Source: Pogonophryne albipinna
Lineage: Eukaryota; Chordata; Actinopteri; Perciformes; Artedidraconidae
Length of the DNA stretch: 64,000 bases
Assembly: GCA_028583405.1 (NCBI GenBank)
Contig: CM053256.1
Coordinates: 17,943,534-18,007,533, forward strand
Reading direction: 5' to 3'
Numbering within the stretch: position 1 is the stretch's first letter; every line of letters starts with the position of its first letter. The notes beneath the pieces were generated by a model. The model had not been told where the DNA came from. It was given only the letters and a program-made list of their open reading frames with translations, and did not search any database. This document shows positions 55,674 to 64,000 of this stretch, piece after piece. Position numbers and translations under genes: made by a program.

Positions 55674-55784
55674 ATGCTACAGATGTTAGTACAAAATCTA
55701 CAGCTCGACCATGCTACAGATGTTAGTACAAAATCTACAGCTCGACCATGCTACAGATGTTAGTGCAAAATCTACAGCTCCTCT
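55674..55784 (+). repeat. Tandem repeat, 37-bp unit, three copies
   Basis: 'gaccatgctacagatgttag' followed by 'tacaaaatctacagctc' is repeated three times with one substitution in the last. Confidence 0.88.
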
Positions 55785-56088
55785 ACCACAACCATCAGCA
55801 ACAAGTGGACATGGAGAATTACATGACCTACTACATGTTGCTAAATCCACCGCGGGGCATAAACAGAAGGGCAACCATGCTCCGGGGTCTTCTTCGCTGC
55901 TTATGGTGTATTTTGTGGCGGCAGCAGCACCACTTACAGGCCTGTCATATGTACTACAGCGTTTTCAGCGGGTCGAGCAGTCTCGTGTGAACGGACACGT
56001 TAAATGAATTGAATGTGTGAATGGAAACGTTCCCGTGTAAATGGGGTCTTAACCTACAAGTATCAAGCAAATCCCAAGTCACTGTGGT

Positions 56089-56148
56089 GGGAGTCAAGCA
56101 AGTCAAGTCAAGTCAATGACTTGACTTGACTTGACTTGCTTGACTCCC
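56089..56148. repeat. 60-bp near-perfect palindrome of AAGTC units
   Basis: GGGAGTCAAGCAAGTC and its continuation pair with the inverted ...GACTTGCTTGACTCCC. Each arm is built from 'aagtc' pentamers, and the right arm has one extra. Shorter 'aagtc' runs flank it and also lie left of the Harbinger-like insertion (about 53930-53962), so that element split an older repeat. Confidence 0.9.
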
Positions 56149-56503
56149 AAGCAAGTCACAAGTCAAGTCATACGAAATTCTGATGAATAAGCCCAGTTTC
56201 CGCAATTAAATCAGTGGCTATGAAAAGTTGAGTTTTATTTCGAACATTAACCTGTTAAGCCCCGAGCCTGTTTTTCAGGTCTCAGGCTCGAAAATGACAT
56301 TCCCAGAACAAATGACCATATCTTCACTTCAAAAAGGGTTAAATTAATAATCTTTTTTCTCAAAGCAAGGTTACACCTGTGAGTTGGATGTAGAAGTGTC
56401 AGAATCAATATAGATTATTTTAAAGTAAATTCAGATTGAACACAGTAAAAAAATGTAAATGATTGTGTCCGTCCAAAAAAAAAAAATTACTTATAGTGAA
56501 AAC

Positions 56504-59500
56504 CATGGGCGTCGCCTGGGGTAAGCATCCGGGGTTTTAGCCCCGGATGTTTTTTCTTTAGCCCCGGACAAATTCTCCTTCAATAATATAATACATGAAC
56601 CGTACTTTACCTAGAGGACGGCAGGAATTTAATTTCCCGTGTTCAGTGAATGCAACAGAGGCAAGACACCACCAGACCAATCAGAGAGTTGCATGGAAAT
56701 AAACGTGTTTTATTGGCTGACAGGTCCTGACCTCTCCTCTGTGACAGTGTTTAAACTTTAAACTGTCAGCCGCGGACGCGGAGTTTCTGAAGATGGACAT
56801 TAGAATTTTTTTTAATAAAAAAGACGACAATTCTCAAGTGGTGGCTCACACAACAACCCCAGAGCCACCACCTGAGCCAGGCGAACAAGGTATGTAAATG
56901 TCAGTAAACTTACAAGTTATGCGAACATGTAAGCAAAGCATAAATTATAGCTACGTTGACGTTACTTTGAATCGCAAGGGTAAGCTAAACCGTTAGCAAG
57001 TAGCTATAGCTAGCCAGATATATTAAATAAACACTTTGTCATAAAATCTAAATGTTGTGTTTTTTAGCGTTACCTGGTGATTTCAAAGAAAGCTCTCTGG
57101 GAAATGTTGACTTACTGTCAGTGTTCGACATGAAGCTAGAAGCTACCTTACAGTACACAGTTGATCCTGAGTCCTGTCAGTTAAAGTGTTTCATAGTTAG
57201 CTTAGCTAAGCATCAACCTAGCACTGAAATATATGGATGTTATGTGACAGTATTTCTGAGAAAAAGTCAGCTGAAATGGTGGCATAGTTGCTACTGCTTT
57301 ACATGTCGACAGCATGTTTGAACGTATTTGCAGCAGTACATGTGGCTGTTTGGCCACTGACGTTGCCATAACAACACCTGAATTTAAATGTACAACCTCT
57401 TTTTGTGACAGATTTTTGCATGAAATTATAATTCTTCTGATTGATATTTCCTATTGACAGCTAGTTTCTATGTGAACAATACATTATGAGATGGACAGCC
57501 AGCTAACAAGTTTTTTATACAAATATTTCAGATCAAAGCTAATCCAGTGGGGCTCCTGAAAGGGGGCAAGGGACACTATGCTCCCAAATATTAAGCCTTG
57601 ACCCCCATCTTAAAATTGATATGATCAAAAAATGATCTGCATTGTCGGAGGCCTTTTTTCCTCATTATCATGTCAAATTGTACAGCTTTCCTTAGTTTTG
57701 AATGCAGAAAGATGACTATATTAGAGTATTAAGTGAAAATGACTATATTAAAGTGTTAAGTGAATATATTAAGTGAATTACTCAAACTGCATTTGTAGGA
57801 ATGATTCTGTCCTATTGGCAGATAACTACTCTTAACAGTGATATCTACAAGAGGTTTCCAATGTAAATGTAACTATTTTCAATTGGTTAGTATTACATTT
57901 TGTGACAGTGTGGTGACACTCATTTTAATGAAGACACATTTGTGTATCTTGAAATTCATTTATTTGACAGAGCTGGAAACTGATTGACTTACATACTTGT
58001 TTGTGTTTACCTACACAGTCATCACAGATGAGCCAAACAGAGTGGAGGATGAAGAAAGGAGAACAGGAGAAAGGGACACACAAGAAGGAGATACAACAGA
58101 CAAGAACGACAATGGAGACAACTATGAACAGGAACACCAGAACAGACAAGAGTCAATGGGTAATATGACTGATTTAGGGGCTGCAGATACAGGGCCAAGG
58201 CAAGTGAGACACCACTGCTTTCCATCCAGCATGTTTGGCCAGCAAAAGAGATCATTTCAACCGCAAACAGCAAGTGATGAGGGATTATTATTTCCTCCTT
58301 CCATCCCTTTTTTCTGTTTAATCTGATTACTAACAACTTCTAATAATTTGACATAGTTTATGATTTAATTGGAAAATGAAGTGTTTTTAAATAATAAACC
58401 TGTTTCTGATTCTAAGATTTATTTTTGACATATGGGTGTTGAGAGGTGTATCCATATCTCTTGATGTTGCTCTCAAACTGCACAAGATTGATGCTTTTAA
58501 CTTCAATATTTAAAAAAAATCATCCTGGGGGATCCCAGAGGAGGTGAGTTCCCTCAAAATAGCACGTTATCTCTGCTTATGTAACTCCGGTGTAGTGTCC
58601 CCTCGGCAACAGATCACTCAGAGCTGATTACTTTCCTGCATTTCAATGGACAGCATATAAAAAGGACACGTAAACTGCATTGCTTAAGAGATCCTCACAT
58701 GCTATCTCTTTTACAAAATAAGTGTCCAGTCAACAACAAAACATCAGTGATCATATAGTGGTAGTATATTTTTCACAAGCAATGTGAAACATTAAACTTA
58801 TACAAACTGGTGTACAAAACTCACATACCTGCGTTGATCTCCTGGAGTGTCTCTACTCTTTCTTCTCCACATCTCTTGTCCACCATCAGAGATTGCAAAC
58901 ATTTCAGAAACAGCTAGAGGTAGGGGACAAACAACTTGTTCGCTGGGCATGTCAAAAACCTCCCTGCTTTGATCAAGACTTTAGGGAGCCTTTCAGCCCC
59001 TCTAGCAAAGGGACTGGAAAGCAAGCTTTGAACATTCAGTACCATCTACATGCTTGTCATGTTCCAGACACTGCTCTCAACCACTCAGGGCCTGCACAAA
59101 TACCTGCAGAAAGAAACAATTGACTTGGTGCAGGCAGTAGATTACAAAACAGCAGTTGAGAACACACTGAAAAGTTACCGAAGTGACGAGAAAGCACATG
59201 AGGTCTATGACAAGACCAAGGCCCTGTGCAATGATCTTGATATTCCCGAAACTGTGACACAGAGGAAGAAGCGTAGAAACATGGAAGACTTTGTAGTCGA
59301 GGCATCATGTGGAGCAAAGTGAAACATTAAACATAAATAAACTGGTGTACAAAACTCACATACATGCATTTCAATGGACAGCATAAAAGGACACGTGAGC
59401 TGGGTTCTGGTGCTCAGATTAGCTATTGATGATCACGTTGATAAATCATATAAAACAAATAGCCAATCACACAAAAACATGTTGCTGTGACTGTGAGCAT

Positions 59501-59798
59501 TAAACAATTAACATTAAACTAAACAAACACAACAGTACATTATTGTCCTTATAAAATAAAAACATACATTTTGTCCACCGACATAATACAGGCACCTTAC
59601 CCTCAAGAGATCCTCACATGCTATGAGAATCTCCCACAATCCATTGCCGAAAACAAAGCTAATGCAGGCACACGTTTGTGACACCAGATGGCCCAATTGT
59701 GTATGTGCGTGTGGGGAGCCTTGCAGTAGAAAATTTGACTGTAGCGGCGCCACTGTGGGCTAAGCCCCGAATGTTTCCAGGTCCAGGCGACGCCCCTG
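56504..59798 (+). mobile_element. ZMYM1/TTF-type hAT element, 3.3 kb, exact 8-bp duplication
   Basis: It starts CATGGGCGTCGCCTGG and ends CCAGGCGACGCCCCTG. GTGAAAAC occurs at 56496-56503 and 59799-59806. Second-layer inverted repeats 'agccccgga' lie near both ends. It has an exon-intron organisation with internal deletions, and is the intact-ended sister of the minus-strand copy at 30.5-46.1 kb. Confidence 0.93.
56793..59322 (+). pseudogene. hAT transposase of ZMYM1/TTF type, internally deleted
   Basis: Exon 1 (56793-56889) starts MDIRIFFNKKDDNSQVV and ends at a GTATGT donor. Exon 2 seems to start at about 57069 after TTTTTTAG. A later exon from 58019 encodes an acidic linker and FPSSMFGQQKRSFQ, the start of the TTF-type zinc finger, then breaks into intronic sequence. 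An exon from 58890 to the stop at 59320-59322 encodes the middle of the protein (YLQKETIDLVQAVDYKTA, RRNMEDFVVEASCGAK). The zinc finger core and the catalytic C-terminus are missing, so this is a non-autonomous derivative. Host ZMYM1-like proteins share the fold, but TIRs and the target duplication mark this as a transposon. Confidence 0.8.
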
Positions 59799-60673
59799 GT
59801 GAAAACCACCCTTGAATGATGGGATGGTAGACTAAAAGCTTTAGGAATCCAAAGTACAACATATAATAAGTACCCTGTATCAAGATTGATGCAAAAACAA
59901 GTGATATTTGACCTTTTTAGAGAGATTTAGCACAAAAAAAAACACTTCTGGGGTCATTTGGGTGGATTTTCCATATCTCTGGCCCCCCTTGCTCGATTTT
60001 GATGATTGACATCTCTTTCTAACCGTCAGAGCCAATGGAATCGAGGGGAACTCCCACATACTCCTTATTTGGTAATGTGTGTGTGTGTGTGTGACACTGA
60101 CGCATAGCCAAAACCGGAAGCTGCGATAACTCTGGTGGCTACCATTAGCAGCTAACTTTTACTCTCCGATTTTTACATAAAAATGGAATTATGGATTATA
60201 AATTTAAAAAAAATATTACACAGAAACATTATCAACCTATGGATTAACCGATTCAGCCGCGTTTTTTCTCGTTTTAATGCCATTGAACACGTCTTTTGAT
60301 CAGATTGACAGCTACGGTGAGACGATCTCCCGTAAAAGCTACGTAAAGGTACGTGTTGTGATGTCTGTGTTTGCTTCCCCTGTCCGAGTTCGGATCACTC
60401 AGTGATGATACTATATACCTAAATAATCCGTGGAACCTCAGCTTTAATCGGATATCTTGTATGTGAGTTCTGTGCCAAAGTGCGTTAGCATTTTCGCTCA
60501 GGGGTCATTTAGATGCTTCTTATGAGACTTGTGTTTTGTATCGTCAGTTAGCTGAGATTCTTCCCGTTAATCTGGTATAACACATTAATAGGTTCTTAAA
60601 TATTAAGATGCCCTGAGACACAGTGTCGTAAAAAACAAATAAAAAGCCGAGGGGGGCTTTGGGGCATAACAGG

Positions 60674-60852
60674 TTTAAAGTGAATGTTTATTTTCACAAC
60701 GCAATAGTGTATCAAATAAAAACTAATATATAAAAAATAAATTTGAAAATAAATAAAAATATACAGCCAAAAATGTAAACATTAGGCTACTGTCATTACT
60801 AAACATTAGTGTTGTGTCCCGTCATGTTCATGTTAGTTTAGTTTACTATCAC
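60674..60852. other. No feature seen
   Basis: AT-rich spacer. 'gtgtcccgtcatgttcatgt' at about 60814 resembles the chromovirus LTR start only superficially. Confidence 0.4.
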
Positions 60853-62052
60853 CTGAGGGAATCTCACCAGCTTCATGCAGCCTTATCAGCGAGGACTTTG
60901 TAGTCAGTCCAATGCCAAGCTGGGTGTCTGAAACGCAAAAAAGACTACCATGCATTATTTTGCCCATACTATATACCTGTAGATTATTTCAGTTTTCATA
61001 AAAGGGTCAAATAATATAGGCTTAACAGTCAATTGTATTCACCTGGCAGTTGGTTTTCTTGATCCTGAAGATCAACACTCTCCAAGCTTGTTGTTCTGAA
61101 AGCTGCAGTCTTCAAGAATTTGGACATTCGCTTTCAGATGAATGCCCTCACCTGAAATACAGAAAATATACAACCTACCCATCCATGAACATTAAGATAA
61201 GAATCAATTGTACTATTTGACATTACCATTATACTAACTTAAACAGTAAAATTATGTAACTGCCCATGGAGAAGATAGATGCATTGGTGCTGCCTCTCGA
61301 ACAACAGATTAAACTAGCAGAATGTAGGCAGAAGTTCCTGGTAGAAGAGGAGATGAACCTCTGTCAATGGATCCTCAAATAAGGCACGGAGACACCTAAG
61401 ACAAAAACGTTCAAAAATAATAAATAGAAAATTGTAGTTTTGCATTTTTTCATTATACACCAATAATTAATATAGGACTACAAACAAGTGGATCTGAAGT
61501 AGCTTGTCAGGGCCTTGAAGACACGTATGAGTATGCGGTTGACAGCCAGATACAAACTGAGCCACCTAATGCTAAAATGCTGAAGTACCTCCATGTACAT
61601 GGTGTCACAAAACACACAGAATTCTGAATAGAACAAAATATGTATTTTAGAGTGGCCCTTCAAACTATTTCTGAATCAATGCTTTTGAATAGTATAAATG
61701 TGTTATGTGAGGATAACTTGCCATGAAGGATGTTATTCTTCTTGGTGCTGGATTTAAACCAGTAGGCAAGATCGAAGCAGAAATCTTCGACCTCAAAGCC
61801 CGACATCTGGAGGGTTAGCAAAAAACATTTGTTAGTGTTAATACTTTTACAATATGTACAATGTGGCCATCCCAGTAAAAATTGCAAATACAGTTGTGAC
61901 TCGGAGTACACCAAGCCACCAGCGTGTGCATTATTGTGCACAATGTGGCTGGGACAGCCAAGAACGTAGATGGATGCATTTTGGTCCAGGACCCTGCTCT
62001 TAATCAAATCCAATGGGATGTTGTGCTGCACCATTGTCATGGCCACCTTCAC
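60853..62052 (-). pseudogene. Six-exon hAT transposase remnant (BED/KIAA1586-like), minus strand
   Basis: Minus-strand exons with GT-AG borders: 62052-61892, 61806-61718, 61623 to about 61483, 61395-61261, 61151-61043, 60927-60853. They encode in order IKSRVLDQNASIYVLGCPSH, MSGFEVEDFCFDLAYWF, CVFCDTMYMEVLQHFSIRW, FEDPLTEVHLLFYQELLP, SKFLKTAAFRTTSLES and DTQLGIGLTTKSSLIRL. This is the RNase-H-like core and following helical part of a hAT protein. Stops occur in exons 4 (after LLPTFC) and 5 (after VRAFI). Exon 5 to 6 joins in frame. Both the N-terminal and C-terminal parts are missing. It is either a decayed intron-bearing hAT or a dead domesticated copy. Confidence 0.7.
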
Positions 62053-62099
62053 TTCGGCTCTTCTGGTCTGTGGTTGTGTAATGACATATAAAGGGAGTG

Positions 62100-62745
62100 G
62101 TGGATATTTTTTCAGAGAGGGAGGATGAGAGCGAGGTAGGTGAAACAGCTTAGTTTACACAAGTTGATTTTGTGCTTTGGTGGTGGGGTGGGAATTTTGA
62201 TGGTCATGGTGATGGCTAAGTGGTAGTGAAGGTTTAGTCCAGTCGAGCAAACAAGGTCCAGAATGTGGCCACGGCCACATGTTGAATGAGGTTGAAGTAA
62301 TTAAGCATATCCGTGAAGTCTGCAGTTATTGTAGAGTCAGTGGAGTCCATGTGGATGTTGAAATCACCAAGTAGGAGGACTGAGGTGGAGAAAGAACAGA
62401 GCTGTGTCATAAATTCAGGGAAATCAGAGAGGAATTATGTGTTTGGTTTGGGAGGGCGGTAGATAACTGCCAGGACTGACTGTGTGTGACCAGAGAGTTT
62501 AAAAGCCAGGTGTTCAAATGAAGGAGCAGATGAGATGGGGATGAGGCTGGTTTTAATGTCATGTTCAATGTCAATTCCACCACCTCGGCCCTCCGAGCAT
62601 GGTTTATTTATGTATGAGTATCCATTGGGTGTAGTGAGGTTGAGTGAGAGATAATCCAGAGGTTGTTGCCAGGTTTCTGTCAGACAGAGAAAGTCCAGTG
62701 TATTGTCCAGAATGAAGTTGTTGAGAATGTGGCTTTTAGTATTGA
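62100..62745 (-). pseudogene. LINE endonuclease fragment (CR1/L2-like)
   Basis: The minus strand reads ILNNFILDNTLDFLCLTETW, GYSYINKPCSEGRGGGI, AVIYRPPKPN and LLLGDFNIHMDSTDST, the core of an apurinic-type LINE endonuclease. A stop follows the PPKPNT motif and the reading fades left of about 62200. The RT is absent. Confidence 0.8.
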
Positions 62746-62964
62746 GTAGGGATGGGTATCGTTAGGATTTTATCGGTATTTTTCGATACTCTTATCGATA
62801 CTTTTCAATAATTTGGTGCTCAAAATTATAGACATGATTACAAGATGTGAAGATTAACCTGTTGAATCCCATCCCCCCGCCCCCGGGCGGAAAAATGCAT
62901 CATCTGCAGGATGCTTGCAGGATGGTTTTCGGACCCCCCCAGACCCCCCCAATAAAGCAAAACT
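62746..62964. other. Repeat-end mixture
   Basis: 'gggatgggtatcg' followed by 'tatcggtatttttcgatac' is a short self-complementary stretch common at fish repeat ends. At 62863 a CCTGTTGAATCCC sequence echoes the TTAA element at 56251. No gene. Confidence 0.35.
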
Positions 62965-63246
62965 GCACGTTTCAGAGTGGCCTTTTATTGTGGGCAGCCT
63001 AAGGCACACCTGTGCAATAATCATGCTGTCTAATCAGCATCTTGATATGCCACACCTGTGAGGTGGGATGGATTATCTCGGCAAAGGAGAAGTGCTCACT
63101 ATCACAGATTTTTTCAGATTTGTGAACAATATTTGAGAGAAATGGTTATTTTGTGTATTTAGAAAATGTTTTAGATCTTTGAGTTCATCTCATGAAAAAT
63201 GGGAGCAAAAACAAAAGTGTTGCATTTATATTTTTGTTCAGTGTAA
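62965..63246 (+). mobile_element. Tc1-type MITE, right end
   Basis: The stretch ends 'tatatttttgttcagtgta', the inverted form of the TACACTGAACAAAAATAT terminus known from Tc1-like MITEs. The left TIR is not visible, so it is truncated. Confidence 0.55.
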
Positions 63247-63452
63247 CTTTATCTCCGGTAGAATTCTGATCAGGCATTAGCTCCGCCTCCTCTTATTTAT
63301 TATTTTCTAGCTAAGGACCCAAAATCTGCGTTTCTCTAACAGGGCTTCAAAAGGGGTTTGAGCAATATGAGGCATGGCTACAATGGGTGATCTGTTTGGT
63401 ATTTTGTAAAAAAAAATTCACAGACATGTTTTGTTTTTGTATGGCTCTCTCT
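63247..63452. other. No feature seen
   Basis: No gene or repeat end that I can support. Confidence 0.4.
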
Positions 63453-64000
63453 CTAGGTCGTCCTCAGACGAGCCCTCCATCGTTGCTTCCAGTCATCCCG
63501 GTTCTCCATACATCTGGCCAGTTCATTGGTACTTTGTGCTCCTGCGTCATTCTTGAGTACGTCCACGTATGTTAGTGCGGGACGTCCTCGTGACCGATGC
63601 CCGTGTGTTGGTTCCCACAGCACCAATTTGCTGGCTGGCAGCTCTTGATGCCTTTGGCAATGTCCTGCTAGTCTCATTCTCCTGGCTGCAATTTTCTCGC
63701 TCACCCTTGGTATTCCCTCGTACAGGATCTTGTTGGTTACATGTACACTCTTGCTGATGTTAAGTACTGCTCGCAACATTCTGGTGAAGCATCCGTCTAG
63801 AGACTTTTGCAGGGTTAGGGTTCAGGGTCCAGCATTCACTGCCATAGAGGAGAACAGACTCTACCGTTGCATAGAATAAGCTGAGTTTGATTTGACGGGG
63901 GAGGTTGGAGTTCCATACACTGGTCATGCCGTTCAGGGCTCTCCATGCAAGTGCCTTCCTCACCTTAAGATCTTGCTCGGTTGAGTTGACCCATGAGCCC
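63453..64000 (-). pseudogene. LINE reverse transcriptase C-terminus, runs off the window
   Basis: The minus strand enters from beyond 64000 with KVRKALAWRALNGMTSVW and LFYATVESVLLYGSECWT, then after a frame shift near 63775 continues TRMLRAVLNISKSVHV, RRMRLAGHCQRHQELP and GRPALTYVDVL to a stop at 63453. YGSECW and RRMRLAGH are typical of RTE/Proto2-like or Craft-like endonuclease-RT proteins. The exact clade is uncertain. Confidence 0.75.

Larger units (their letters stand above)
53966..56048 (+). mobile_element. TTA-flanked DNA transposon (PIF/Harbinger-like), holding a hAT
   Basis: The ends are GACCCCGTTTACACG and CGTGTAAATGGGGTC, with TTA at 53963-53965 and 56049-56051. A 3-bp TTA duplication fits Harbinger. 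Inside, a plus frame at about 55810-55990 (MENYMTYYMLLNPPRGINR) is an unassigned coding remnant. A hAT occupies 54158-55561. Confidence 0.75.
56251..60673 (+). mobile_element. TTAA-flanked element (piggyBac-like), holding a hAT
   Basis: The ends are CCTGTTAAGCCCC and GGGGCATAACAGG with TTAA at 56247-56250 and 60675-60678 (one extra T on the right). Without the nested hAT it is about 1.1 kb and non-coding. A similar start (CCTGTTGAATCCC) recurs near 62863. Confidence 0.65.

Noticed and set aside
1..64000. tRNA, rRNA, snRNA or microRNA genes
   Set aside because: No complete cloverleaf, A/B box pair or known small-RNA sequence was recognised; the tRNA-Trp-like sequence at 17120 is a primer site.

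Overview
The window reads as genomic DNA of a ray-finned (teleost) fish. It holds GT-AG introns, one vertebrate EGF-CFC developmental gene, and a dense mix of teleost mobile DNA: DIRS, sushi-type chromovirus, L2/CR1 and Tx1 LINEs, Tc1, several hATs, TTAA elements, Harbinger-like DNA and old endogenous retroviruses. No bacterial gene organisation, rRNA, tRNA or CRISPR array was seen.

Layout. 0-3.8 kb: the last three coding exons of a tdgf1/one-eyed-pinhead (Cripto) gene on the + strand, then its 3' flank. 3.8-8.0 kb: a 957-bp hAT and the first of four copies of a TTAA-flanked DNA element. 8.2-14.15 kb: a nearly complete DIRS-type retrotransposon with inverted termini, Gag, RT, RNase H, methylase-like and tyrosine-recombinase regions. 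14.2-16.4 kb: small TIR elements and a truncated LINE. 16.7-22.95 kb: a heavily decayed endogenous retrovirus with LTR, tRNA-Trp-like primer site, an unusual stem-loop array in its leader, and pol- and env-like remnants. 24.8-30.5 kb: hAT ends, TTAA copies 2-4, a fold-back element with a 9-bp target duplication, a THAP exon and a GC-rich coding-like fragment. 30.5-46.1 kb: a minus-strand ZMYM1/TTF-type hAT shredded by a MITE, a Tc1, a chromodomain Ty3/gypsy element and a Tx1-like LINE that itself carries another hAT. 46.1-52.2 kb: minus-strand retroviral pol split by a plus-strand L2 LINE with an intact 999-codon ORF. 52.2-60.7 kb: LINE debris, a TTA-flanked element holding a hAT, a long palindrome, and a TTAA element holding a second ZMYM1-type hAT. 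60.8-64 kb: a six-exon hAT transposase remnant, LINE endonuclease and RT fragments, and the end of a Tc1-type MITE.

The only clear host gene is tdgf1. Everything else recognisable is mobile DNA, and the target-site duplications give a relative order of insertion. I found no intact undescribed system. The least ordinary signals are: the five-unit stem-loop array with compensating base changes in the retroviral leader (17.38-17.60 kb); the fold-back element (25.2-26.2 kb); a chromovirus with near-identical LTRs but broken genes and a visible self-priming site; two hAT insertions into the same octamer; and a GC-rich coding-like fragment attached to a hAT end. All family assignments come from reading motifs, not from database searches.
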